Of a stretch of DNA of 64,000 nt, positions 25,501-36,821 are shown one piece after another. Location: the NCBI GenBank assembly GCA_902702965.1, contig CACRXP010000001.1:757568-821567 (forward strand), read 5' to 3'. Numbering within the stretch: position 1 is the stretch's first letter; every line of letters begins with the position of its first letter. The position numbers and the translations under genes were made by a program. The DNA comes from Spirometra erinaceieuropaei (taxonomy: Eukaryota > Platyhelminthes > Cestoda > Diphyllobothriidea > Diphyllobothriidae). The notes below the pieces were generated by a model. The model did no database searches. It saw nothing but the letters and a program-made list of their open reading frames with translations, and was not told the DNA's origin.

Positions 25501-25562
25501 ACAGTCTGTTTGGGCGTCTCTGGTAAATATGCTGAGCAGATCGGTGTCAATTAGAAAAAGCC
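22549..25562 (+). repeat. Left arm of a large inverted repeat
   Basis: About 3.0 kb that reads as the reverse complement of 37168-40823. Landmark pairs: GCCCCGCCTA at 22580 with TAGGCGGGGC at 40777; TCCACATCCACCA at 23850 with TGGTGGATGTGGA at 38664; GCACCTTGCAAGG type block at 24310 with its complement at 38390; ATTACGTAACTCCTGCGCAGACTGGTTGC at 25402 with its complement at 37302. No complete gene is encoded. A single arm related to the foldback elements is embedded at about 23030-23290. Confidence 0.75.
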
Positions 25563-25599
25563 TGCCGTGACACAACTAAACTGACCACTGAGGGTAACT

Positions 25600-25985
25600 C
25601 GGTTAAAGGGATAAACAAAGTGGATTGTGATAGGTGTGAAAGTTGAGAAACTGTTTTGTTCAATGTTCCATTGAGATGACCAATCTAGGTAATAAGCGGA
25701 AACCCACAGTCTGGTTTCTTTGAACTAAAGTGACTGACTGATGTGTCTGTGTAGGCTTCCTCTAATTCATGTGCGTCTCGTGACTTCTAAGACGGGTTTC
25801 TAGTGCATTGACAGTCTTCAGTCCTTGACGCGGCAAAATTTGTGTAAAATAATAGGCCTGCTGTACTCTGGCTGTAAACTTTGAAGAAAGCATCGCCATC
25901 AACTGCGGATTACTGGCAGTTATGGATATAGATTTTCAAATTAGAGAGCCATACACCATTTTTCAGGAAGCTAGCGAAAGTGCGT
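25600..25985 (+). repeat. Block X, copy 1
   Basis: Matches 36418-36805 in the same orientation (landmarks GTTAAAG.GATAAACAAA, GACTGACTGATGTGTCTGTG, TTTGAAGAAAGC). It adjoins the inverted arm on its inner side here as in the other copy, but X itself is not inverted, so the two regions are not a simple palindrome. Confidence 0.7.
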
Positions 25986-26327
25986 GCATCTTGTTCGAAC
26001 GGAATTATATATATGTATATATAGCAGCGAGGAGGGGCGACAGAGAATGCGGGTAGATTGATACAGTACTGTTTCGGATTTATTTTGCCTTCATTCAGCC
26101 AATCGTAACCCTGGCCAGCAGCTGGGACCAGAAACAGGCGCATAGACGAAACTGGCGTAGTTGGTCCACCACTTGGGTCTACCAGATGGGTCATAAGCAC
26201 TTCATGTAACCGAAGTTCATCAGTGCCTCGCGACCTGCCATCCTCTGTCGCTGCAGATCGGGAGTATATACATATATATATTCACCTGGCAGACCCTACC
26301 TTACGTGACAAATGTATCTCAATGGTA

Positions 26328-26438
26328 GGGTGTGGTTGGCTGACAACCACTAATAAGCCAGAAATGGCCATTCCAGTCTCCCTTGTCTTTGTCGGTAATA
26401 CCATTCTGCCCATATCATGCGCCGCTGTGCGGCTGCTG
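26328..26438 (-). repeat. SINE 2 fragment
   Basis: Minus-strand match to the body of the SINE 2 units at 33171-33735 (GGCAGAATG, ACAAAGACAAGGGAGACTGG, TGGCCATTTCTGGCTTATTA). The tRNA-like head is missing. An AT-rich TATATATA stretch lies upstream near 26008-26030 and again near 26267-26281. Confidence 0.6.
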
Positions 26439-26542
26439 GTTGGGAACGGAGGCGGGGGTTGTGGCAGTAATGATGGCTGGGGATGCCGGGCGTCGGAAAC
26501 GGTGTCCATACATTCAAATCGATGTATAATAATAAAACGGAA
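26437..26542 (+). repeat. 105-bp direct repeat, copy 1
   Basis: Matches 27238-27343: GGGAACGG.GGCGGGGGTTG, CAGTAATGATGG.TGGGGATGC and ACATTCAAATC.ATGTATAATAATAAAA. The spacing is about 800 bp. Ending in an A-rich, polyadenylation-like segment suggests the 3' end of a retroelement, but no protein was recognised in between. Confidence 0.55.
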
Positions 26543-27237
26543 TTCAGGTATCCATTGTTGAGGTTCGTACGTCTTTCATTATTACCTTATTCTGTCAATA
26601 GTGACGTTTATACACCGAAATCTGTTTTGGCTTATACGCGTGAATCAATTTACCAAGAATTCTACACGTATTATACTGAGCAATGTGCTAAGCTGTCACT
26701 TGGAGCCGAATCCCCATGTCGGCGTCGCTCTCTCCTTCATCTACCGCACACCAGTCGTCTTTTCGAGTCCGTCAACCAGTTGGCCTTAGGACTGGGCTTA
26801 GTGGCCGACAGAACCGCGTGAGTGTGCCTACGTATATCACGCACGGATTGGTCGCGCATTAGACTGTGCCAGGGAAGAGGCTCTTGAACTGCGACATAGG
26901 TGACGATTGTGTGCTTGTAGTCAGTGATGTTGGGCGGGTTTGTGTGGGGTGTCCGGACTGGTGGAGATATTCGCGGTAATACGGTTCTAACTAGGGTTAT
27001 TTCCGCACACATACGTGGAGGCACATATGGCTGAGTAGGTCCATGCGGTGATTGGATGTAAATGGGCAGTGATTTGCCCAGTCTCAGTACGATGGATCGG
27101 CAAGGCCGATGTGTGGTGTAAAGGTGCATAAGCAAGGCGGACAGGTTGGGATCGAAACCGCACTGCTAGTGCTTGGAACAGAGGTGGTGGCGGTGGTGAC
27201 GGATTGCAGGGCATCGCGAGTGGGCTCACCGGTGGTG

Positions 27238-27343
27238 GAGATGGGAACGGTGGCGGGGGTTGCGACAGTAATGATGGATGGGGATGCTGGGCGTCGGTAG
27301 CCGCGTCCGTACATTCAAATCAATGTATAATAATAAAAAGGAA
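27238..27343 (+). repeat. 105-bp direct repeat, copy 2
   Basis: Second copy of 26437-26542. It ends about 30 bp beyond the stop codon of F-box copy 2, on the opposite strand, so the 3' ends of the two units converge here. Confidence 0.55.
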
Positions 27344-27356
27344 GGCTACTTGCAAG

Positions 27357-27362
27357 TTTATT
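27357..27362 (-). terminator. Polyadenylation signal of F-box copy 2
   Basis: AATAAA on the minus strand, 13 bases after the stop codon of F-box copy 2. Assigned from position; a second A-rich candidate lies in the adjacent repeat. Confidence 0.4.
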
Positions 27363-27374
27363 TCTCATATTAAA

Positions 27375-29810
27375 CTAGGGCTTGCATAGAAAGCGCTTAT
27401 GAAATTGCTGAAATTCACTCCAAAATATGTTGTAAAGCTCTGGATAGGCAAGAATAAGGCTGCACAAGTAGGTAGTGCGGCATTTAACAATTTCTGGTTC
27501 TGCAGCACAGCTCTCGTTTGCATGACATAAGAGTGTTTTGCGGTGTCTGTTGAAAACTACAACCAACCACCGCAATTCAGACCTGTCGGAGAAAAAGGCT
27601 CTCAAGGTCTTCTTGAACGGATATCTTCCACGATCAACCTTAATCAGGATGTATCTGGGCGAGTGAAGTTGCGAAAGTGTTTCCTTCAAAAGTATTTCAA
27701 AACGATCCTTCACATCAAATCCTTTCAAATCCATGAAGAGCAGCTCGAGGGCATTATGCGACGGAAGCGAAGCAAAGTCAAACGTAAGATTCCTCAGGGA
27801 GTATATGTAGAGACGCCGAAGATGACCACAGGTAGTCAGGATCTCTGGAATAATCTGTTCAGTGAAGATGTCTACGGCAACAATACGCACTTCCTTCAGC
27901 GCCGGAAAGAGACTCAAGTAGGTGGAAATATTCTTCGCGGATGGACGCAGTTGTCGCTCGACCAGATCACCCCCGGCAATCACAGTCACCTTTCGAACAT
28001 TTAAGCACTTGTCTTGCAGTCGGAGAAGCCGCCTTGTTGTTAGCACATCGGAGCAACAGGCTGTGATGAGCTCAGCGGACACTTCCAGAGATTGAAGATT
28101 TGGACCACACTTCTCAATAATTGGGAGGAAACAATCTCTCGCGAGAGACGGCATCTCCTGGACGTAGTTCCCTTTACGCGCATCATTTCCAGGCTTGCAC
28201 AAACGAATGCATAGACGTCGGATTTCAGAGCAGCGATGTTGAATCAGGGTTTCCACATTACCCCTTACTGGTGCTTGCCATCTACTTACAGAAGACGCTA
28301 GGGAGGGAGAGGAATTCGTCACAGTTGTGGATGAGCTCGTTCCAGGAGGACTTATATGAAGGTACAAGTCATGTAGGTTGATGGGATGAAGGAGGCAATC
28401 GTCCTCGACAGTCATGAGAGAGCAGGCAACGAAGTTCACTGGTGACTCATCGTCATGAGCAATGCCAGTTGATGGGCACTGTAGGCTTGGCATGTTGCGT
28501 CTGTTCTTCACGCTGACACAGTCTCTGCAAAATTGGAGGGTATGGAACTGGGGTTTGTTAAGCGTATGATATTTGACAATCCTGGGTATCACGTAGAATT
28601 CCGTAATGTACCTCTTTGGGAAGAAGTGGCCTGGTTCTGTCAATATGGTCAATTCTGAGAGTTCATAATCAGACCAACTTTTACCCAGGAACAAATCGAG
28701 TAGTTCTGATTTGTGGTGAATCTGAAGAGAGGTCCATTGTGGAATGCGAGTCTGATAACCTTCCCAGACTCTGCGCCAGCCGCTAATCCGGTATCGATCG
28801 ATGTGGGAGTCGTCCAGGGAAAGCCTGCGTAAGTCGCCAAAGCTCTGGATTAACAGCAGCAATTCGCACGACGACAGACCTCCAAAAAATCGGATAGCAA
28901 CTTCCTCCAGCTTGAGCTCAGATTTCAAGCACTCAGTGATCGGTGGTCTGACGTCACTTACAATGACAGAGAGAGAAAGATTGCGTAAGCGAGGCATTGG
29001 ACACTCAGACAGGAGCACACCCAATTGTCCAGGGCTGATTGGTTGTTTCATGGTGTCCAAAGTAGTCAGATTAATGAGTCCAGTACCACTGGGGCTGGAA
29101 AGGGTGGATAAAATTTGAATGACGTTTTTTCCACGACGGTCAGCAAAATTCAGAGTGACGATCTCGACTCCTTGGGGCGCATCTTGAAGTGTGTCAAGCA
29201 GTTGCACTTGCCTAATGCAGACATCTGGCGTTAGTCCAAGGACTCGAGTGGTCAGGAGGTCCCATGTGGATATAAGGCTCTGGCAATTTAGACGGTCCTT
29301 CCTCGACAGATACCGACTAATCCCGGCAGACAGTATTGGATTCCAGAGGATCTAAACTCCAAACAGAAAATGGAAGACTGAGCTTATAAATAACAGTCAC
29401 TTTTACGCTATACTTCCACCTACCATCATTTTATTTCCATGAGGCAGTTAGGTGAATTAGAGGGGGTGTGGCATTTAAAAGAAAATTTTACTACTGATTG
29501 CAATTAATAAGATGCAACTTATCAAGTGTTCAGTGCGAGACTGAGCAGTTGAGCTATATGTGCACTTGCTCATAAACAGCCAGTCGCGTACTCCGAAGCA
29601 AAACATGCCTAAAAAGTGGATATTACAGCATCTGTCGCCCCACAGCACTTATGTCATGCTAAATGCTGCAAAATTGACAATGGGGAGGGGCTGTTGATAT
29701 CAGGCAGACTTTCATCCAACTACAAATATTCAATCGGATTTAGTGGATCACTAAAGGCAGGCTGTTCTTTTAAAAGGACTGACCTCGTCTGGTATCACGA
29801 GTTGCGACAT
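27375..29810 (-). CDS. F-box / leucine-rich-like protein, copy 2 (two coding exons)
   Basis: Model on the minus strand: exon 1 29810-29784, intron 29783-29352 (donor GTCAGT, acceptor TTTCTGTTTGGAGTTTAG), exon 2 29351-27375; about 667 aa. Exon 1 reads MSQLVIPDE and exon 2 opens ILWNP, so the splice again completes an N-terminal F-box (RYLSRKDRLNC, then Trp39). By eye roughly two thirds of residues match copy 1 along the whole length, including RFFGGLS, IPQWTSLQIHH, TEPGHFFPKRYIT, the Cys cluster (FCRDCV, then LQC) and RSELRWLVVVFN. It is fully open. The 432-bp intron lacks the Penelope insertion of copy 1. Likely role is SCF substrate adaptor, inferred from the F-box. It lies between the two large inverted arms and points towards copy 1. 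Confidence 0.75.
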
Positions 29811-31250
29811 ATCCTGCTCTCCTTGGTCTCCAAAAGATCGTCTAATGCGCGTCTCGGAAATAGAAACAACCGTGTCTGTAGGCATTGAGATTATTGGTCC
29901 ACCTATACATCTTTCTCTTAACTGATTGGATGTATTTAAACCAATCGCGACAAAGTCCACTGGACTGAATCCGGATAGTCGTGGCAAAGCAGTAAAAGGC
30001 AAATCTGACCAAAATAGAGGTTCGATGTAGAGTTGGAGAGAATCAAGGGGGAATGGGGAGTCGCTTGCTCAGCGCTGTGATCGCCAAATCTTAATCGGAT
30101 CTTCCTTTGGTCTCGACAACAGAAGTCCCTAAAAGTGCGTTCTACGAAACCCTACTGATCGCCAAATGTCAATCCATAGAAAAAGTCTTCTTTGCCCTAT
30201 GTCGGAGGCTTCAATACAGTCCCCGCAGTCCCCTACATTACGAACTTCTAACAACGATTTCTCATTGTCGTTTAAAAAAAGCCATCTTGTATTTTGATTA
30301 AGGAGGATGCTAAAAAGCATGTTCTTCATTATGGATCTAAATATGCAGCATGTTAGGTAACCTATTGAGCATGGCACTTGTAGCGAACACTCACTCCCAT
30401 TCATTAAACGTCAATACTCTGCTGCACTCTGTGAGCCTTTCCAATCACCACCTGCATTTGGGTGGCGACTTTGGTGACCAAATCCGACTATCTTTGTGAC
30501 TACGGGAAAATATGTGAAGTAACTGGGTTGTTTGTTGATCTTGGCCAAATGGCCATTGTTTTGAAAAAAAGTAATCTTTTCAGCCCTGCAAGGTCTGTTT
30601 ACATTCTGCCAGATGAAATTATGACTGAAGAATTTGTTCTCTCTGCTACTGGTACATTCGTGCTGGAGTTGCATTCACTGGACGAAAACGAGACAGACAG
30701 TACGGATGTTACGCAGCCGACACGAAATGACAAACACTGCAGCATTGATCAAATGCATTTTGGGGTGAGGGACAGTGCCCCGGACAATCCTGTTTTGTGC
30801 ACGACAGGGCTACTAAAATAAGTTTACGTAGAGTGGCAAAATGCTGGATTTAAAAGATTCGAGAATATGAGAGTTTGAATTAGGGCTCATCTATTAGTAA
30901 GCGAGGACTCAGCATATCAGATCTAATTTGATTGTCGCTCGGCTTTCTTCTAAGAGCTTACATACTTTGGCGCACGATGAGCCGTCGCTATTCATATACA
31001 TTTCGAGGGATGTTCCGCAGGCTCTACCTTAAATTTAGTCATTCTGATGTTGTCAGTGCAGGTGTCCGTGCTTTTAACAAAATTCCTGTCCACAGTATGG
31101 TTGCAGTGCTTACAAGGTGCAAATTACACTAGCAGCTTTGCAGGTGTGAATGCCCTGCCATTAGTCCGCCGAGATTGATAGTATTCGACCCAGACGACCA
31201 CATATTTTTTAGAGCAGAACATGACATTTTGTACTCCGAAGTGCTGACTC
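29811..31250. other. Upstream region of F-box copy 2; unclassified open frames
   Basis: 29811-29990 aligns with 14190-14350 upstream of copy 1, so it is probably 5' UTR or promoter. Further out, a plus-strand frame at 30462-30821 (119 codons from a GTG) reads like possible coding sequence (for example VTGLFVDLGQMAIVLKK) but has no recognised domain and no ATG at its start. It could be an exon of an unrelated gene or chance. Confidence 0.35.
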
Positions 31251-32971
31251 TAAATCACACCGTCAGAGTGCTGAAGATGGGGAACCGGGCAACAGTCGTG
31301 GGTGGTGGCGTTGTTTGAGGTTGGATATCCACCGCAGGGGCGCCAGTTTCCAGGGCTAATCTTAAGGCAGCCAGGTGTGCAGGTGCGAACTGGCGAGCCG
31401 AGAAAATTCTGGAGGCCGACTGGTGCGTTATGTGAGGAAGCACGTCGCGCGGTGGGGTAGGGGCACTGAATTTGGGACGCATGACATCGGGTTGATTGGC
31501 GAGGAGGTGGTGAAATGGACTAGTCGGGTTGGGGTCGAGGGCGCCAAGCTGAGGAGACGCCTAAGAGGAAGGTGTATCTGCACCCGGACATTGAAAATGG
31601 TAGTCTGACAATACGGACTGGACTACTGACAGTCGAATAGAAGACGACAATAAATTCTGCACCGAAAATGGGAACACGGGATACCAGCGACTGCAGGAAT
31701 AAGGGTAAAGGTCAATGGAGTCACCGATGGTCGACTGCTACTGGAGGAATGTGGCTGATCCGCGCACTTGTAATGACGAAGAAACGATTGTCACAGACTC
31801 AAGAATGACGACTGACAATGGAACTGTCCGAGGATTGGTTGTCCTGACCTCCGGCTTGGCTCGATTTATTACTTGGTCCTGCTTATAAATGAAAGAGCAG
31901 GGACAAAGCGGTAATTGGCTTTGGCGCCATATGTGGTACGATAACAGCAAGTGATGGCTGTGCTGTGGAGATGAGGCAATAGGCTGTACCTACCGGGGAG
32001 ATGTATTCGGAATAGCCACTGATACTGAAGGGAATCTACATCCTTGGGAGGCTTCAACACTTGCGACTTTGAATCCGAAAAAGCAGTCGGAGGAGATGCT
32101 GAGGAATGTGAATTTGGGGCGAATGAGCGTGTGGCGAATACGTGCACCTCCCTCAGGTCTTGCGATCGGCACGGACTATTTGCAGAGGCCATTCCTGAAC
32201 TGACAATAATGGTGTCTACTTCCAACATGCAATCGTGGTCTGAACAATCGAAAGCTGATGCTCAATTAAATACGAGGATTTCAGTGACACTCATTCTTTC
32301 AGATATTTTTCGCTAAAATTCATATAGCGGTACATAACCCCCAATTCTAGTACTGGAATAAACAATGCGTCGAAAAAAATCTTGGTGGCCAACTGAAGCA
32401 AGCCTTTAACATGGACATAGTCCATATTCGGGGTAAAAACACACTTCGTCCAAGCTATCTCAATACATTGTTGCCTTCTCATTGGGATGGAGATGACGCT
32501 TAGGACGAGGCTAAAGGTTCTCCGACAAAGCTTGAAACAGTAGGGTTTAGTGACGATCCCATGACTGCCAGTCATGAGTCCATTAGGTTCTGCGACCGTT
32601 ACTTATGTCGACTGCGCATTTACCACGGTGTCAAAACACAATCAACTCCATAGTGTCAAGAGACTATCCATTAACTGTGATTCAGTTAAACTGGTCTCTG
32701 TTCGCATCATTTGGCGGACGTGCCGGCAATCCATAACCCAAATATGAAATATTGAATATCTGGGTGATGATTGCAGAAATACGGAATTCATTGCCAGTGT
32801 TGAAATCCTCGGTGAGTTAGTATAACTATGAACTAGCTGGTGCACAAGTCACCATGCCTGTTGCACTTTTGTCTGGAGCACACAGTGGACATCTTCAGCA
32901 ACGACGGTCGAACTTTCATATTGGAGAGTAGACATCCCAGAAATATAATAAGGAAGATAGATATACCTATG
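31251..32971. other. No identified gene; Pro/Ser-rich frames on minus strand
   Basis: Minus-strand frames at 31255-31482 and 31869-32228 are rich in Pro, Ser and Thr and could be decayed gag-like or low-complexity sequence. No zinc knuckle, protease or polymerase motif was found, so no assignment is made. Confidence 0.35.
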
Positions 32972-33138
32972 TAGAATAGCATAGCCGACAAAGACATGGG
33001 AGACTGGAATGGCCATTAAAGGCTCATTAGCCTTCATTAGCCGGTCACACCCTGCCATGAAGTTTGCGGTACGTGGGACTCGATCCTGCGATCTGTTTGC
33101 TAGAGGCAAACGCCTCTAACCGCTGAGTCGAGGGCTCG
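32972..33138 (-). repeat. tRNA-derived SINE 2, diverged copy
   Basis: Shares the ACAAAGACA.GGGAGACTGGAATGGCCATT body with the copies below. Its minus-strand head has an A-box-like CGACTCAGCGGTTAGAGGCG and B-box-like GGATCGAGTCCC. Confidence 0.6.
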
Positions 33139-33170
33139 TTTTCTTGTGTATTTCGATATATATATATATA

Positions 33171-33423
33171 GGCAGAATGATATTACCGACAAAGACAAGG
33201 GAGACTGGAATGGCCATTTCTGGCTTATTAGCCGTCGGCAGCCAGCCATACCCAAGCCCGAAGTGTGGAACACCCGAGCCTCGAACTCGCGATCTGTTGG
33301 TTTAGAAGTCAACGCCTCTACTCACCGGGCCACGAGCCCGTTGCCTTGTCGGTTTTCGATGGGGAATATACAGTGTTAGGGGGCGCTCACCGATCGTTCA
33401 TACGGAACTCACTCGTTCCGTTG
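33171..33423 (-). repeat. tRNA-derived SINE 2, tandem unit 1
   Basis: 253 bp, colinear without gaps with 33483-33735 and differing at only a handful of positions. On the minus strand 33339-33264 gives a tRNA-like head: GGGCTCGTGGCCCGGTGAGT (A box) and CGAGTTCGAGGCTC (B box). The body continues through the CCATTCCAGTCTCCC block. Similar copies sit at 36822-36990, 37052-37167, 32972-33138 and 26328-26438. Confidence 0.75.
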
Positions 33424-33482
33424 TGCCTTATGGACTCTCTCTCGAGCCCAACCAGCAGCCGCACAGCGGCGCATGATATATA

Positions 33483-33735
33483 GGCAGAATGATATTACCG
33501 ACAAAGACAAGGGAGACTGGAATGGCCATTTCTGGCTTATTAGCCGTCGGCAGCCAGCCATACCCAAGCCCGAAATGTGGAACACCCGAGCCTCGAACTC
33601 GCGACCTGTTGGTGTAGAAGTCAACGCCTCTACTCACCGGGCCACGAGCCCGTTGCCTTGTCGGTTTTCGATCGGGAATATACAGTGTTAGGGGGCGCTC
33701 ACCGATCGCTCATACGGAACCCACTCGTTCCGTTG
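33483..33735 (-). repeat. tRNA-derived SINE 2, tandem unit 2
   Basis: Second near-identical unit, offset by exactly 312 bp from unit 1. The 59-bp spacer (33424-33482) contains a piece also found next to the SINE fragment at 26400-26438 (the GCCGCACAGCGGCGCATGATAT block). Low divergence implies a recent duplication. Its left-hand (5') end in the minus orientation directly abuts the Penelope-like element. Confidence 0.75.
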
Positions 33736-33799
33736 TTGGTTTTAGACTGAGTCTTGCAAAAGGAGTCCATGATTGGTTAAGGTTGTCATCTCGGGATTG

Positions 33800-35950
33800 G
33801 CTGAATCAGTTTGAATCTGTCCTTAAAAATTTTGTACGTGGCATCTAAATCGATATGCCCCTTGATGCATGCCTCATCTGAGTGCATTGCCTCCAGGAAT
33901 TCGCGGCCGTTTCTTGTTTGGCAGGCGCCAACAATGCGAGTGTTCTACCATGCGAATTTATGCCCAGTGTTTAGTGTGTGCATGGCCACCTGGGATAGAT
34001 GGTCGCGTCTCTTCACCGCTAACTGATGCTCATGTATACGGGTTGAGACAGATTTCCCAGTTTGGCCACAATAAACGGCATCACAACTAGAACACGGGAT
34101 TTTATAGACAGCACCTTTTCTTTCGAGGTAGCCGACCCTGTCCTTAGGGTGCACAAGCTGTGTGCGTAAGGTAGTTGCCGGCTGGTGTGCTACGTTTATC
34201 TGGTACTTTTTCAATTGTCTTTCGACAAGTTCAGATACATTCTTGACGTATGGGAGAGTTCGCCATGTGGTTGGTTTTGGTGCCTGAGTGGCCGTACCAT
34301 TGGAAATACTTTTTCCCTTGAGTTGCTGGTGCCTCATGCATTGACGTATAAAGTCATGCGCGTACCCATTTTGGGTGAACAGTTTGTAGAGGTATTTCAT
34401 TTCTGCTCGATAACTTGTTTCGTCAGAGCAGTGGGTTTCGGCTCGATTCAGAAGGCTGTAGACTGTGCTCCGTTTGTGAGAGACAGGGTGGTTACTCTCA
34501 AAGTGTAGGATGACCTCTGAATACGCCTCTTTGCGATAAACTGATGTCTGGAGTGATCCATCGGTTTTTCGACGAACAAGGACATCCAGGAATGGGAGTT
34601 GTCCATCAACCTCTGTTTCCAAAGTAAATGTAATTCCTGGAAATATGGAGTTAATATTGGTATGGAGCAGATTCAACTGATCTTTCTTGACGATGACAAA
34701 AGTGTCATCTACGTATCGCAGCCAAAGTTTTGGATTGACTGTGGGAAGGGCTATGCTCTCTAATTTCTGCAGTAATGCTTCTGCCAGGAAACCGGATATT
34801 GGTGAACCCATGGGAGCAACTTTTAATTGCCGGTGGCATTGATTTGAGAAGGAAAAATTTGTCTCCAGACAGAGATCAAGGAGTTGAAGTAAAGCCTCTG
34901 GAGGCACCTCAGAAGTATATGTTTGAAGGAGTTCTTCGGTGCAGCTTTTTGCTAAATCTAGCGGAATCGAAGGGAAGAGCGAGACCACATCAAATGACAC
35001 CATAATCTCGTCACATGTGATGTTGACACCGTTTAATTTGTTTAGAAACTCTTTTGAATCCTGAATGGAGTTCTCGGAGTTCTTCGTTAGTGGATGTAGT
35101 TGGCGAAATAGCCATCTCGAGATCTTATAGTTGGGCGCACCGATTAGGGAGACTATCGGTCGCAGCGGAATATCAGTTTTATGAATTTTGAGAAGACCAT
35201 ATATCTTGGCAATTGTTAGTTCATCCTGTTTTAAAGACTTGGCAAGAACTCCTGTAATTAATTTCCTACCCGAAAGGCGTTTCAGTGTTTTTTCAATATG
35301 TCAGTTTTGCGATTTCGTGGGGTCGGCAGCTAGAAGTTCGTATGTTGAATCATCTTTTAAGAGTGACATCATTTTGTCTGTGTAGTCTGTTTTGTTAAAA
35401 ACAGTGGTGGCACCTCCTTTGTCGGCAGGTAGAATGATGATGTCTTCGTCTTGTTTTAGAGCATTAAGGGCTTTCGTTTAATCGTAAGATGGCGTTGAGA
35501 ACCTTTTTCGGTTCTTCAATGCCTGTACAGTGCTGCTGCGTATGGTGAATTGTTCTTCTTCTGCAAGATTGGTTGATGATATGATTGATTCGAGGTTGAC
35601 AAGGAAGTCCAAGTAGTTGGAGTCAGATGGATTGTACTTCATTCCTTTGCACAGCACATTTTCCTTTGTTGCCGTTAGGATCCTAGCGGATAGGTTTACG
35701 ACCTTCCTTGGACATGTAGAATTAGAACAACCTTTACAAGAAATAATTGCCTAATTTTTGTCCAAGGTGCTCCTCTTTTTTATCCGTTCTAGTTCTGCGA
35801 AATGTATAATGGTTACCTGTAGGATCTCAAACAAGCGAATAGGCAGTTGCTCATGGCAAAATTGCATGAAGTGTAATTTTTGCTCTTTGAATTTGCGAAG
35901 TCGGTGATGCGCATCAGTTACAAAGGCTCTTTGGGAAAGAAAAACAAGTT
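33800..35950 (-). pseudogene. Penelope-like element: reverse transcriptase plus GIY-YIG, broken
   Basis: Minus-strand polyprotein remnant of about 700 codons. In order it has an N-terminal basic/helical part (about 35650-35950), a ILPADKGGAT motif (~35440), LRPIVS and ISRWL (~35130), the catalytic-type SFDVVSLFPSIP (~34990), PMGSPISG (~34800), YVDD at 34704-34715, and a C-terminal GIY-YIG endonuclease with VYKIPCSSC, CGQTGK and HEH (~34030-34120). These are family signatures of Penelope-like retroelements. The frame is broken by stops at 35751-35753, 35478-35480, 35301-35303 and 33945-33947, so it is inactive. Past the last stop, residues matching the 14790-15525 fragment continue to about 33830. 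The upstream end runs towards the assembly gap at 36024, so it may be longer. Confidence 0.85.
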
Positions 35951-36023
35951 TTATTGCTTATCCAAAAAGGGCCGTGAATTTTAAGAGGCCATCCATTCTG
36001 ATAGCGCATGCATCAATCGACAC

Positions 36024-36417
36024 NNNNNNNNNNNNNNNNNNNNNNNNNNNNNNNNNNNNNNNNNNNNNNNNNNNNNNNNNNNNNNNNNNNNNNNNNNNNN
36101 NNNNNNNNNNNNNNNNNNNNNNNNNNNNNNNNNNNNNNNNNNNNNNNNNNNNNNNNNNNNNNNNNNNNNNNNNNNNNNNNNNNNNNNNNNNNNNNNNNNN
36201 NNNNNNNNNNNNNNNNNNNNNNNNNNNNNNNNNNNNNNNNNNNNNNNNNNNNNNNNNNNNNNNNNNNNNNNNNNNNNNNNNNNNNNNNNNNNNNNNNNNN
36301 NNNNNNNNNNNNNNNNNNNNNNNNNNNNNNNNNNNNNNNNNNNNNNNNNNNNNNNNNNNNNNNNNNNNNNNNNNNNNNNNNNNNNNNNNNNNNNNNNNNN
36401 NNNNNNNNNNNNNNNNN
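36024..36417. other. Assembly gap (394 N)
   Basis: Unknown sequence between the upstream end of the Penelope-like element and block X copy 2. Confidence 0.99.
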
Positions 36418-36805
36418 TCTGTTAAAGAGATAAACAAAATGGCTTGCGATGGGTGTGGAAGTTAAGGAACTGTTTTGTTCAATGATCCTTTGAGAATACC
36501 AATTTAGCTAATAGGCGGAAACCCGCAGTCTGGTTTCCTGGAACCAAGGTGACTGACTGATGTGTCTGTGTGGGCTTCCTCTCAATCATACCCGCCTTCT
36601 GACTATTAAGACTTGTTTCTGGTGCAGTGTCAGTTTTCATTCCATGACGCGGGAAAATAAGTGAAAAATTGTAGGCCTTCTAGACGCTCACTGTGAGCTT
36701 TGAAGAAAGCTTTGCTATCTACTGCGGAGTACTGACAGTTACCGGTCTAGATTTTCAAACTAGGGAGTCGTGCAACATTTTTACGAATGTAACAATAGTG
36801 TGCGC
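36418..36805 (+). repeat. Block X, copy 2
   Basis: Direct copy of 25600-25985; its left edge is lost in the assembly gap. It is followed by SINE 2 and then the right inverted arm. Confidence 0.7.
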
Positions 36806-36821
36806 ATATACATATACATAT

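Noticed and set aside
33171..33735. CRISPR array
   Set aside because: Only two long units with tRNA-like heads; unit and spacer sizes do not fit, and the genome is eukaryotic.
35958..36465. Long open frames across 36024-36417
   Set aside because: They consist almost entirely of N.
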